64,000 nt of DNA from Nonomuraea harbinensis. GTDB lineage: Bacteria > Actinomycetota > Actinomycetes > Streptosporangiales > Streptosporangiaceae. This document shows, in pieces, positions 13,787 to 22,544 of this stretch. A program made the translations under genes and the position numbers. The notes under the pieces were generated by a model, which saw only the letters and a program-made list of their open reading frames with translations, made no database searches and was not told the origin of the DNA. Numbering within the stretch: the first letter of the stretch is position 1; every line of letters starts with the position of its first letter. Location: the NCBI RefSeq assembly GCF_019396385.1, contig NZ_JAHKRN010000029.1:46489-110488 (forward strand), in the 5' to 3' direction.

Positions 13787-15925
13787 ATGCCCGAGGCTGT
13801 TCAAGAGGCGCCCGCCCGCCACGTCCAGGCCATGACAGTCGCCCGGCGGGACGGGGTGATCTGGCGGGCCTACGGCACCGCGGCGCGGCACCTGATCAGG
13901 CTGGCGGCGCCCGCCGCGCTGGTGTTCCTGCCGATCAGCCTGGTCGCGCTGCTCGGGCTGGCGCTGGTGGTGGACGAGTCGGCGGTGCTGGTCGACGGCT
14001 CGTTCGAGCTGCTCGGTACGCCGGGAAGGCCGCTGCTGGTGTGGGCGGCGGCGGTGATCCTCGCCTCGCTGGCCGGCCAGGCCGTGGTCCTGCCCGCCAC
14101 CGTCGTGATCGCGGTCGGCCTGCTGACCGGCAGGCCCGTCGCCACGCCGGACGCGATGCGCGCCGCGCTGCGGAACCTGCCCGCGATGCTGCTCCTCGCG
14201 CTGCTGGGCGTCGTGGTGTTCACGGCGACCGCGGTGGCCGGGTTCGGCATGCTGATGTGGACCGGACAGCTGCTGTGGGCCGTTCTCGTGATGGCGTCCC
14301 TGGCGGTGCTCGCGCTGCCGGGCCTGCTGGCCGTGGCGATCGTGACGCTGGGGGGCCGGAGCCCCGGGCGCGCGCTCGCCGGCGCCTACCGGCTGGCGGG
14401 CAGGGGCGAGCCGACGGCAGGCGGCTTCTGGTCGTGCACGCTGACCCTGGCCTTCGGCGTGCTGGTCTTCCCCGCGGCGGCCCAGCGGGCGGTGGAGTGG
14501 GCCGCGTCGGGCAGCGTGCTCGGGTACGGGGTGGCGACCTCCGCCCTCACCCTGGTCATCCCCGCGTTCCAGGCGACGGTTATGGCGCGCCTGTACCTGA
14601 GCAGGCTGGCACACCGGAGCACGGCCGAGGCGTTCGAGCGGGTCGTCGAGAACCTGCCGGGGAGCGGGGCGGCGAGCCCGGCCAAGCCGGTGCCGGTGCT
14701 CGCGGCGCTGCTGCTGCCGGGGTCGCTGTTCGCGGCCACGCTGCTGGTCAACCCGTTCGGCTGGCTGGAGGTGACCCAGACGGTCGTCACGGCCACCTGG
14801 ACGAGCGACGACGTCCCTCCTCAGCCGAGACCCGGGCTGCGGGAGACGGATCTGAAGGCCATGTACGCGGGCCGGGGCGACGAACTGATCATGTTCATGG
14901 ACAGTTTCGGCCTGGCGAGGCTGCTGACCTGCACCGCGACTGGCTGCCCGCGTACCGGGTTCCGCTGGGCCGAGCCCGCCGGCGCCGACGAGGACATCGC
15001 GTCGTCCAGCGCCCGGCTCCACGAAGGCCGGATCGCCGTGAGCACCTGGTCGCAGCGAGGGCAGGGCGATGACCGGCGCGTCCGGCTCGGGCTGATGCTC
15101 TGCGACGCCCGCGGCTGCGTCCCGGGCCCCCGGCCGATCGGTGAGGAGATGTCGGTCTACGAGGGCAGGAGCGTCGCGCTGGCGCCGGGGCGCTACGACG
15201 GCCTGATGATCGCCCAGGTCCGGGAGCTGCCGGGGCGCGACGGTGAGGTCCTGTCCGTCACCTTCTGCGAAGACCCGGTCTGCGCCGACCCGTGGACGAA
15301 GGAGCTGGCCAGGCTTCCATCCAGGACCTCCGCGTACCAGGAGCACGGCCTCGTCGTCGGGGCTGGACCGACGAACCGCCCGGTCGTCCTCCGCTTCGAC
15401 GAGCACGCGGGCTCTCTCTCCCTGATCACCTGCGAGGAGTCCGACTGTGCCGAGGTGCACGTCGAACGGCTGGTCCACGGGGGCTGGACCTGGGGGTTCG
15501 ACGACGTCGGCGGGGAAGCCGGCGCCACCATGGTGGTCAGGGACGACGGCCGGCCGCTGATCGCCTACCGCGACTCGGCCGATGGATCGATCAGGATGCT
15601 CGACTGCCGCAACCTGAGCTGCTCCCAGTCCGACCCCGTCGTCCTGGCCGGCCCCGGCCGCTTCCGCGTGCCCCCGGCGCTGGTGGTGGACGGGGAAGGA
15701 CGGGCGCTGGTGGCCTACCAGGACGTCGACGACAACCGGATCGTCGTGGCCACCTGTGAGGGAACCCGCTGCACGCACACGCCGGTGGCGAAGGGCCGGT
15801 ACGCCCTCGGCGACGCCCTCGCCATGACCCTGGACGCGCGCGGCCGACCGGTGATCGGCTGGATCGACCATTCCGAGCACGACTGGGACCTGATCCTCAC
15901 CACCCCGCTCAACCTGCCTTCCTAG
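13787..15925 (+). CDS. Membrane protein with a C-terminal Cys-x4-Cys repeat domain
   Basis: 712 residues from the ATG at 13787 (GGAGG six bases upstream). The N-terminal half (about 30-355) has seven or so hydrophobic helices in a layout like bacterial YciC/DUF975-type membrane proteins. The C-terminal half (about 370-712) has at least six units of about 55 residues, each carrying C-x4-C at a strand end: CTATGC, CDARGC, CEDPVC, CEESDC, CRNLSC, CEGTRC. Phrases such as DGRPLIAYRD, GRALVAYQD and GRPVIGWID alternate with them, suggesting a beta-propeller outside the cell with one disulphide per blade. No function known. Its 3' end overlaps the convergent gene by 17 bases. Confidence 0.75.
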   Translation: MPEAVQEAPARHVQAMTVARRDGVIWRAYGTAARHLIRLAAPAALVFLPISLVALLGLALVVDESAVLVDGSFELLGTPGRPLLVWAAAVILASLAGQAVVLPATVVIAVGLLTGRPVATPDAMRAALRNLPAMLLLALLGVVVFTATAVAGFGMLMWTGQLLWAVLVMASLAVLALPGLLAVAIVTLGGRSPGRALAGAYRLAGRGEPTAGGFWSCTLTLAFGVLVFPAAAQRAVEWAASGSVLGYGVATSALTLVIPAFQATVMARLYLSRLAHRSTAEAFERVVENLPGSGAASPAKPVPVLAALLLPGSLFAATLLVNPFGWLEVTQTVVTATWTSDDVPPQPRPGLRETDLKAMYAGRGDELIMFMDSFGLARLLTCTATGCPRTGFRWAEPAGADEDIASSSARLHEGRIAVSTWSQRGQGDDRRVRLGLMLCDARGCVPGPRPIGEEMSVYEGRSVALAPGRYDGLMIAQVRELPGRDGEVLSVTFCEDPVCADPWTKELARLPSRTSAYQEHGLVVGAGPTNRPVVLRFDEHAGSLSLITCEESDCAEVHVERLVHGGWTWGFDDVGGEAGATMVVRDDGRPLIAYRDSADGSIRMLDCRNLSCSQSDPVVLAGPGRFRVPPALVVDGEGRALVAYQDVDDNRIVVATCEGTRCTHTPVAKGRYALGDALAMTLDARGRPVIGWIDHSEHDWDLILTTPLNLPS

Positions 15926-16265
15926 CGTCCGGGGAGCCCGTCTTTCTCGCCGCCAGAACGATCAGGACCCCGGGGACGATCCCGGCGAAGAACGGTGACG
16001 GTACGAGGAGGACGCCGCCCAGCGCGCACCACAGGGCCAGGGCCCAGCCGATCCCAGCGGGCACGGCCACCCCGCGCCGGGCGAGGCGCCAGGTCAGTGA
16101 TCCCAGGAGGATCAGGGGCACGCCGAAGCTTCCCGGGCCGCCCCAGAAGGTGACCTTGTTCCGCAGGGACTCGACCGCAGGGCCGTCCGCGAGGAGCGGG
16201 ACCGCCGCCCACATCCCCCGATCCACCCAGCCGGCGACGTCCGCCCAGGCGGTGGCCGCCAGCAC
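15909..16265 (-). CDS. Small membrane protein, DUF6463-like
   Basis: About 118 residues from GTG 16265, with three hydrophobic stretches: FGVPLILLGSLTWRLARRG, GIGWALALWCALGGVLLV and FAGIVPGVLIVLAARK. The pattern around GSFGVPLILLGSL...RRGVAVPAGIGWALALW recalls the DUF6463 family. In that family a further N-terminal helix is usual; here the upstream frame does not supply a convincing one, so the gene may be shortened. Start uncertain. Divergent from the GntR gene. Confidence 0.55.
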   Translation of the reverse strand: MLAATAWADVAGWVDRGMWAAVPLLADGPAVESLRNKVTFWGGPGSFGVPLILLGSLTWRLARRGVAVPAGIGWALALWCALGGVLLVPSPFFAGIVPGVLIVLAARKTGSPDARKAG

Positions 16266-16384
16266 CGGCGGTGGACCTCGACGCCGTCCGCTCCCTTCTC
16301 GAACGGATGATCGATGCGTGATGGGCAAGCCCTGACGATCGGCGTGCGCGGCACGACTGCGCACCCCTGTCCCGCTGACCCTGT

Positions 16385-16422
16385 TTGACAGTGATCGCAG
16401 CGTGCCTGTGCAATATGTTGCA
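16385..16422 (+). promoter_or_regulatory. Promoter and autoregulatory operator of the GntR gene
   Basis: TTGACA (16385-16390) and TGCAAT (16409-16414) with an 18-base spacer make a good promoter; the predicted start falls at or beside the ATG (16422), so the message is probably leaderless. A palindrome TGCAA-TATG-TTGCA (16409-16422) covers the -10 box and start codon. That is the natural place for the GntR protein to repress its own gene. Confidence 0.6.
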
Positions 16423-17102
16423 TGCCGGTGCCACAGGGTCGCGGACTCGTCTCCAGGTCGCTGCTTCGGGAAGACGCCTACCGGGCGATCCGGGACGCGA
16501 TCGTCGACGGCACGCTGGCCCCCGGTGAGCGACTCAACGACACCGACCTGGTCGAGTGGCTGGGCGTCAGCCGGACCCCGGTGCGCGAGGCCCTCGCGCG
16601 ACTGGAGCAGGCGGGCCTGGTCAGGACCAAACCCGGCCGCTACACGATCGTCAGCCCTCTCGACGCCCGCGCCTGCCGTGACGCCCAGTCGGTCACGGCC
16701 GCCATGCACGAACTCGCCGTCCGCGAGGCGCTGCCGAACCTCTCCGCCACCGAGCTCGAAGCCATGAGCACGGCCAACGCGCGGTTCGCCGACGCCCTGC
16801 GCCGCGACGACGTGGACGCGGCGCTCGCCGCCGACGACGAATTCCACGGCGTGCTGGTCACCGCCAGCGCCAACGACGCGCTCCGCGACGTCCTCGAACG
16901 GTTCACGCCGGTGCTGCGCCGCCTGGAGCGGCTCCGCTTCTCCTCACTGAGCGGCCGGGAGTCGGTCGCTCAGCATGACCGGATCATCGAGTTGTGCGCG
17001 GCCGGCGACGTGGCCGGGGCGGCCGCGGCCACCCGCGCCAACTGGGAGACGCTCACCCCGTTGCTCGACGAACCGCCCGTCACCGGGGCCAGTTCGCGAT
17101 GA
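16422..17102 (+). CDS. GntR family regulator, FadR subfamily (FCD domain)
   Basis: 226 residues. A winged helix at about 15-80 (AYRAIRDAIVDGTLAPGERL, then SRTPVREALARLEQAGLV) is the GntR signature. The helical FCD ligand-binding domain follows (about 85-215) with DDEFHGVLV and the QHDRIIELCAAGD helix, whose Asp and His residues usually bind a metal. The ligand is probably a small carboxylic acid, unknown here. It carries its own palindromic operator. No enzyme operon is adjacent: neighbours are a small membrane protein and a secreted protein on the other strand. Confidence 0.92.
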   Translation: MPVPQGRGLVSRSLLREDAYRAIRDAIVDGTLAPGERLNDTDLVEWLGVSRTPVREALARLEQAGLVRTKPGRYTIVSPLDARACRDAQSVTAAMHELAVREALPNLSATELEAMSTANARFADALRRDDVDAALAADDEFHGVLVTASANDALRDVLERFTPVLRRLERLRFSSLSGRESVAQHDRIIELCAAGDVAGAAAATRANWETLTPLLDEPPVTGASSR

Positions 17103-17514
17103 TCTCGGGCTTGATCGCGTCGGCGTGACACTTGAAGGTCTTGCGCAGGGCGCGGTCGTACAGGCAGACCCGCACGTCCACGCGCTTGATCTCGCCGTCG
17201 GAGGAGAGCCGGAAGGGCGTCTTGGCCGCGCAGGTCGACCGGGGCCGGCTCCATCCGGTGCCGCCGCCCGCGTAGTGGAAACGGGCGCGGACGTAGGCGC
17301 AGTGACCGGAGTGCCTGTCGCGATCGGACAGCGTGCCGCGCACGACGAACGTCTCGGCGCTGAAGTCGGTGATCCAGACGTCGGCCGTGGCGTGACCGGA
17401 ATGTCCCGCCGCCGACTTGACGGGCCCCCAGTGGATCCCGGCGGACGCCTGGGCCGGCCCGCCCGCGGCGATCAGGAAGGCCAGGACCCCACCGATGACA
17501 TAGGTCTTCTTCAT
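17080..17514 (-). CDS. Small secreted cysteine-containing protein
   Basis: 144 residues with a Sec signal peptide (MKKTYVIGGVLAFLIAAGG, cut near AQASA about residue 25). The mature part has four cysteines (HCAYV, STCAAK, VCLYD, FKCHA), probably two disulphides, and alternating hydrophobic residues typical of a small beta-sandwich (VRARFHYAGGGTGWSRP). Streptomycetes encode many such secreted proteins of unknown role. Its 3' end overlaps the GntR gene on the other strand by 23 bases. Confidence 0.65.
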   Translation of the reverse strand: MKKTYVIGGVLAFLIAAGGPAQASAGIHWGPVKSAAGHSGHATADVWITDFSAETFVVRGTLSDRDRHSGHCAYVRARFHYAGGGTGWSRPRSTCAAKTPFRLSSDGEIKRVDVRVCLYDRALRKTFKCHADAIKPEIIANWPR

Positions 17515-17563
17515 GGCAGGGACGCTAGGGGACGCCACTTGGAGTGATCTTGCATCCGGCTGG

Positions 17564-20257
17564 TCACAGCTGGTCGGCGATGGCGGCCGGGGTTCGCGGC
17601 GCGGGGCCGGTGGCGATGGCTCCGGCCTCGGCGTCGTCGATGAGGTCGAGGTCGCGCAGGATCGCGGCCGAGCGGTTCAGGAGGGCGCGGTCGCCGCGGA
17701 CGCGGCCGAGGCCCCACAGGTGTTCGGCCTCCCAGTAGGTGCCCGACAGGCCGCGCAGCCGGTCGAGGCGGAGGGCTTCGGTGAAGCAGGCGGCGGCGGC
17801 CTCGCGCCGGCCGGCGAGGCGGTGCGCCTCGCCGAGGTTGCCCAGCGCCATGACCTCGGTGACGCGGGCGGCGGAGTCGCGGGCCAGGCCGATGGCGGCC
17901 TCGTGCGCGGCGACCGCGTCGTCATGGCGGCCGAGCCGCTGACAAGTGAGCCCGATGCCGGTCAGGCAGCCGGCCTCCTGACGGGCGTGGCCGAGCCGGT
18001 GCCAGGCGGCGCGGGCCCGCTCCAGGGATTCGAGCGACTCCTCGTACCGTTCGAGCACGCGGAGCACGACGCCGCGGCCGTGCAGGGCCAGGGCGGTCCC
18101 GGCGTCGTAGCCGGCCCAGGCGCGCAGGGCGCGGTCGAAGCAGGCGAGCGACTCCTCCGCCCTGCTCAGCCAGTGCAGCGCCCAGCCGAGGTCGTTGTCG
18201 GCCAGCCCGGCGTGGCGGCGGTCGCCGGTGAGACGCGCGGCCGTGAGCGTGATGTACGCGAGCGTCAGCTGCTCGCGCCGGCGGCCCCGGCCTTCGAGCG
18301 GGGCGTTCAGGCACGCCGACAGGTAGGGCGCGACCTCGGGGGCGATGCCGGAGGCGGCCTGCCGGGCCGCGGCGACGAGGTTGTCCGTCTCGGCGTCGAT
18401 CCACTCGTCGACCTCGTCGCGCGAGCCGAGCGGGACGCCGGGGTGGTCGAGCGAACCGGGCAGGAAGTCGATCCGCCAGCCGATCGTCGGCTCGACGGCC
18501 AGCGTGGCGTGCCGGGCCGTGGCCACGTAGCAGTGCAGGGCGCGGCGCACGGCGCCGGTGCGGTCGGCCCCGGTCTCCTCCTCGGCGGCGCGTTCCCTGG
18601 CGAACAGCCGCAGCAGGTCGTGCAGGTGGAACCGGCCGGGCACGTCGGACCGTACGAGCTGGTTCTCCGCCAGCCGATCCAGCAGCACCGCCGCGCGCTG
18701 TTCCGGCAGGCCGGCCAGCGCGGCGGCGACCGGGACGCCGACGTCGGGCACGTCCAGGAGGCCGAGCAGCCGGAACAGCCGGGCCGCCGCGGCGTCGCCG
18801 AGGTCCTGGTAGCTGACCATGAAGCTGGTGCGCACGGCCTGGTCGTGCAGCGCCAGCTCGGCCAGCCTGCGCTGCTCGACGGCGAGCCGCCCGGCCAGCG
18901 CCCGCACGCTCAGGCCGGGCTGCCCGGCCAGCTTCGCCCCCGCGATGGTGAGCGCCAGCGGGAGCCGCCCGCACAGCTCGGCGATCTCGGCCGCCGCCTC
19001 GGGCTCGCTCCCGACGCGGGCGGTCCCGGCCAGCCTGCCGAGCAGGGCGACCGCCTCGTCCGGCGGCAGGCCCTCGACCGGGTGATGGCGGGCGGCGTCG
19101 ACGGAGCCGAGCAGCCGCCTGCTGGTGATGAGCACGCCGCAGGTGGCGCTGCCCGGCAGCAGGTCGCGCACCTGCTCCGGACCGGCGGCGTTGTCGAGCA
19201 GGACGAGCAGCCGCTTGCCGTGCGTCATCGAGCGGAACGCCGCGGCGGCCTCCTCCTGGTCGGCGGGCACCGTCGCGCCCAGCGCGCGCAGGAACCTGCC
19301 GAGCACCTCCGCGGTGGCCGCCGGCTCGGTGTCCGGGGTGGACCCGTGCAGGTTTACGTAGAGCTGCCCGTCGGGGAAGAGACCGGCCAGGCGGTGCGCC
19401 ACCTGGACGGCCAGCGCGGACTTGCCGATGCCCGCCGGGCCCGAGACGGCCACGACGTGCTCGCCGCCGTCCGTCAGCAGCCCGCACAGCCGCTCGACCT
19501 CGCCGTCCCGGCCCGTGAACGCCGCCACCGCCGGAGGAAGCTGCGCCGGGGTGCGCCCCCGTACGAGCTGTCCGGCGCGGCGCAGCTCCGGCCCCGGTTC
19601 GAGGCCGAGCTCGCGGTCCAGCAGCCGCGTGCCCTCGCGCAGGACGTGGAGCGCCTCCTGACGGCGGTTCAGCCGGTCGAGCGCGAGTACGAGCTGGGCG
19701 CGGAGCGATTCGTGGTACGGCAGGTCGGCGACCATCGGCGCGAGCCGTTCGGCCACCCGCGACGGGCAGCCCCGGCCCAACTCCAGCGCGGCCCACTCGC
19801 CGACGGCGGTCAGCCTGAGCTCTTCGAGCCGCCGCACCTCCGCGTGGTCGAAACCGTCCAGTACGGGCCCGCGCCACAGTGCGAGCGCCCGGCCGTAGAG
19901 TGCGGGATCGCCCAGCCGGCGGCCCTCCTCGATGAGCCGCTCAGCGTGATGGGAGTCGAGCCGCGCCACCCGCGTGTCGATGCGGTAGGCGCCCGGCCGG
20001 GTCTCGATCACCGGGTGGCCGAGCAGCGTCTTGCGCAGCCGGGAGAGCAGCATGTGGAGCTGGGTGCGGGCGGTCGGGGGCGGGGCGCCGTCCGTCCAGA
20101 GCGCCGCGACCAGCTGCTCGGCGGTGACGCTCTGCCCGGCGTGCAGCAGCAGGACGCTCAGGACCGTACGGGCGCGCGACCCGATGGGGGCGACGGCGCG
20201 GCCGGCGACCTCGACGCGCAGGGGGCCGAGGATCTGGAAAGCGACTGGGCCGGACAT
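17564..20257 (-). CDS. AfsR/SARP family regulator with NB-ARC ATPase and TPR domains
   Basis: 897 residues. An OmpR-like DNA-binding domain (about 5-90: LRVEVAGRAVAPIGSRARTVL) and a BTAD helical domain (95-245) make the SARP part. Next comes a STAND/NB-ARC ATPase with VAVSGPAGIGKSALAVQVA (Walker A) and RLLVLLDNA (Walker B), and a TPR-rich C-terminus (about 640-890, with repeats like GIGLTCQRLGRHDDAVAAHEAA). The type is AfsR, a global activator of secondary metabolism in streptomycetes. The start ATG at 20257 has GGGAGGAG just upstream. A paralogue lies 61 bases upstream on the same strand. No biosynthetic cluster is adjacent. Confidence 0.93.
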   Translation of the reverse strand: MSGPVAFQILGPLRVEVAGRAVAPIGSRARTVLSVLLLHAGQSVTAEQLVAALWTDGAPPPTARTQLHMLLSRLRKTLLGHPVIETRPGAYRIDTRVARLDSHHAERLIEEGRRLGDPALYGRALALWRGPVLDGFDHAEVRRLEELRLTAVGEWAALELGRGCPSRVAERLAPMVADLPYHESLRAQLVLALDRLNRRQEALHVLREGTRLLDRELGLEPGPELRRAGQLVRGRTPAQLPPAVAAFTGRDGEVERLCGLLTDGGEHVVAVSGPAGIGKSALAVQVAHRLAGLFPDGQLYVNLHGSTPDTEPAATAEVLGRFLRALGATVPADQEEAAAAFRSMTHGKRLLVLLDNAAGPEQVRDLLPGSATCGVLITSRRLLGSVDAARHHPVEGLPPDEAVALLGRLAGTARVGSEPEAAAEIAELCGRLPLALTIAGAKLAGQPGLSVRALAGRLAVEQRRLAELALHDQAVRTSFMVSYQDLGDAAAARLFRLLGLLDVPDVGVPVAAALAGLPEQRAAVLLDRLAENQLVRSDVPGRFHLHDLLRLFARERAAEEETGADRTGAVRRALHCYVATARHATLAVEPTIGWRIDFLPGSLDHPGVPLGSRDEVDEWIDAETDNLVAAARQAASGIAPEVAPYLSACLNAPLEGRGRRREQLTLAYITLTAARLTGDRRHAGLADNDLGWALHWLSRAEESLACFDRALRAWAGYDAGTALALHGRGVVLRVLERYEESLESLERARAAWHRLGHARQEAGCLTGIGLTCQRLGRHDDAVAAHEAAIGLARDSAARVTEVMALGNLGEAHRLAGRREAAAACFTEALRLDRLRGLSGTYWEAEHLWGLGRVRGDRALLNRSAAILRDLDLIDDAEAGAIATGPAPRTPAAIADQL

Positions 20258-20318
20258 CGACTCCTCCCTTGATGGATCGTAACGGGAGGGGTGCCGGAGG
20301 CGGCAAGCGTTCAAGACG

Positions 20319-22433
20319 TCATCGAACGGCGGTCGCGGCGCGTTCCCTGGCGAACAGCCGCACCAGCTCGTGGAACCGGTAGTGCGGCCGGCTCGGCCCG
20401 CCCGGCGGGCGCAGCAGCTGCGCGTGGGCGAGCTGCCGCAGCAGCTCGGCGGCGTTCCCGGGTCGCGCGCCCGTACGGTCGTCCTGCTCCCGCACGCCGG
20501 GCAGGTCAGGGCCGAAGCCCGCGGGCTGTTCGACCAGCCCCAGCCGGTCGAACAGCCGCGCCGCCTCGGGCGGCAGCTCGCGGTACGACAACGCGATGCT
20601 GTCCCGTACGCTCAGGCCGTCGCAGACCAGCTCGTCCAGCCGGTGGCGCTCGTCGGCGAGCAACCCGACCAGGCCGGACAGCGGCCACCGCGGCTGCCGC
20701 GCCAGCTTCGCCGCCGCGATCCGCACCGCGAGCGGCAACCCCCCGCACAGACCGGCCAGCCGCTCGGCCGCCTCCCGCTCGTCCGCCACACGCCTGCTCC
20801 CGGCCACCCGACCGACCAACTCCACGCACTCCGGTACGGGAAGCACATCGACGGGGACATCGATGGGCACGGGGGCGGGGTCGGCGGTGGCTACGGGCAC
20901 GGCGGCGGGCGCGGCGGCGGGCACGGGCGTGTCGACGGGCGTACTGATCGGCACGGTCAGGGCTGTTTCGCCGAGACGGCGGCGGGCGGTGATGATCATG
21001 CGGCAGCCGGGCGCGTCCACCAGCAGGGGCCGCACCTGCTCGGCCGATCCGGCGTCGTCCAGGACCACGAGCGCCCGCCGCCCGGCCAGCGCCTCCCGGA
21101 ACGCCGCGGCCTGTTCCGCCGGATTCCGCGGCACCCCCACGCCGAGCGCGCGCAGGAACCGTTCCAGGACGCTTCCCGGCGGCACCGGCTCCCCGCCCGC
21201 GTCATACCCCCGCAGGTCGGCGAAGAGCTGGCCGTCCGGGAACCGGCCGGCCATCTGATGAGCCCACCGCAACACCAGCGCCGTCTTCCCCACCCCCGCC
21301 ATCCCGCTCACCACCGCCACCCGCGGCCCCTCCTGGGCGAGCAGCCGATCCAGCGCCCGCAACTCCGGCGCCCGCCCGACAAACCCCCGCACGGGCGGCG
21401 GCAACTGCGCAGGCCGCACCACCGCGCCCTGCGGCAGATCACAAGCCGGCCATACCGCCCCCGTCGGATGGGCCAACAACCGGCCGTACGGCGCCCCCTC
21501 GCGCCACGCTGGCTCGGTGGGTTGTCTGTTGTGCGGAGGTTGCGTGGGCTGCGCAGGCTTGGCCTGCGGCTGGTCGTGCGGCGGCTGCTCGCGCCACGCC
21601 AGTTCGGTTTGCGTGGCGGGTGGTCTGTAAGGCGGTTGCGCCTGCCGCGCTGGGGCGGGTCGCGGTAAGTGCGTCGGTGGGGCGGGGTGGCCGCGGAGGA
21701 CCTTGTGCTGGGCCTGGCGCAGTCCTGGGCCGGGTTCCAGGCCCAGTTCCTGTAGTAGCAGGTCGCGGCCTCGGTGGTAGCAGGCGAGGGCGTCGGCCTG
21801 GCGGCCGGCGTGCGACAGGGCGAGCACCAGTTTCTCGCGCAGCCCTTCGTACAGGGGATGGTCGTCGACCAGCCCGGTCAGTTGCTCCACGACCTCGCGC
21901 GGCCGGCCGCACGCCAGCTCCAGCCCGGCCCACTCCTCGACCGCCGTGAGCCGGACCGCGTCCAGGCGGCGCGCCCAGGCCGTGATCGCCGTGGTGTCGA
22001 GCCCGGCCAGCACGGGCCCGCGCCACAGGGCCAGCGCCTGTCCGAGCAGGTCGGCCGCCTGGTCAGGCTGCCCGGCCGCGGCGAGTTCGCGCCCTTCGGC
22101 GATCCGCCGCTCGGCTTCGTGCGCGTCGACCCGTACCCCTTCGGCGTCGAGCCGGTAGCCGTGCGGCTCGGTGACGATCACCCCGGGATCGCCTCCGGCC
22201 GCCTTGACGGCCTTGCGGAGAGCGGCGACGTGGATGGAGATCTGGGTGCGTACCGACGTGGGCCGGCGGTCCTCCCAGACCGTGCGCGCCAGCCGGTCCA
22301 CCGGCACCGCCTGGCCGGTCTCCAGCAGCAGGGCGGCCAGCAGCGCACGGCGCCGCGACCCGCCGAGCCGGACAGGGTGCCCGGCGACGCCGGCCTCCAG
22401 CGGTCCGAGGACGAGAAACTGCAGCTGAGCCAT
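20319..22433 (-). CDS. AfsR/SARP family regulator, short form ending after the ATPase
   Basis: 704 residues. A SARP DNA-binding domain (about 5-95) with a BTAD domain (100-245) is followed by a Pro/Gln-rich linker (about 250-350) containing a near-duplicated ELAWREQPPH / EPAWREGAPY element. The STAND ATPase has VVSGMAGVGKTALVLRWA and RALVVLDDAG, and is interrupted around residue 515 by a low-complexity Val/Pro/Ala/Thr stretch. The protein stops at ELVRLFARERAATAVR, where the upstream-oriented paralogue continues into a TPR domain. It may be truncated or a natural short form. Probably a regulator of neighbouring or secondary-metabolic genes. No clear ribosome site at the ATG. Confidence 0.88.
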   Translation of the reverse strand: MAQLQFLVLGPLEAGVAGHPVRLGGSRRRALLAALLLETGQAVPVDRLARTVWEDRRPTSVRTQISIHVAALRKAVKAAGGDPGVIVTEPHGYRLDAEGVRVDAHEAERRIAEGRELAAAGQPDQAADLLGQALALWRGPVLAGLDTTAITAWARRLDAVRLTAVEEWAGLELACGRPREVVEQLTGLVDDHPLYEGLREKLVLALSHAGRQADALACYHRGRDLLLQELGLEPGPGLRQAQHKVLRGHPAPPTHLPRPAPARQAQPPYRPPATQTELAWREQPPHDQPQAKPAQPTQPPHNRQPTEPAWREGAPYGRLLAHPTGAVWPACDLPQGAVVRPAQLPPPVRGFVGRAPELRALDRLLAQEGPRVAVVSGMAGVGKTALVLRWAHQMAGRFPDGQLFADLRGYDAGGEPVPPGSVLERFLRALGVGVPRNPAEQAAAFREALAGRRALVVLDDAGSAEQVRPLLVDAPGCRMIITARRRLGETALTVPISTPVDTPVPAAAPAAVPVATADPAPVPIDVPVDVLPVPECVELVGRVAGSRRVADEREAAERLAGLCGGLPLAVRIAAAKLARQPRWPLSGLVGLLADERHRLDELVCDGLSVRDSIALSYRELPPEAARLFDRLGLVEQPAGFGPDLPGVREQDDRTGARPGNAAELLRQLAHAQLLRPPGGPSRPHYRFHELVRLFARERAATAVR

Positions 22434-22496
22434 GATCGAGATCGGTCTTGCAGGCGACGACGGCAGGGCACACCCGCTCGCCGAACCGAAACCCCC

Positions 22497-22533
22497 GATC
22501 GATCGTAGAGGAACCCCCTTATCGATCCGCTAA
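22497..22533. promoter_or_regulatory. Putative operator upstream of the short AfsR-like gene
   Basis: GATCGAT (22497-22503) is inverted as ATCGATC at 22521-22527. The right arm lies in TTATCGATCCGCTAA (22519-22533), close to TTATCGATTCCCTTA in the inverted repeat between the M23 and phosphoesterase genes. A shared binding protein, perhaps the AfsR-like regulator itself, is an inference. Confidence 0.4.
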
Positions 22534-22544
22534 ACGCCCGGAGA

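Noticed and set aside
13754..15880. 708-residue minus-strand frame opposite the Cys-x4-Cys membrane protein
   Set aside because: It is rich in Arg, Gln, His and Pro with no domain, typical of antisense frames in high-GC DNA; the plus-strand frame has signal-like helices and repeats.
16271..16321. Short plus-strand frame VDLDAVRSLLERMIDA, like the tail of a regulator
   Set aside because: Sixteen residues only, on the opposite strand of the DUF6463-like gene, with no matching upstream domain. Chance similarity is likely.
17513..20272. 919-residue plus-strand frame opposite the AfsR gene
   Set aside because: Antisense shadow with Arg/Gly/Gln-rich composition and no motif; the minus strand encodes a complete AfsR-type protein.
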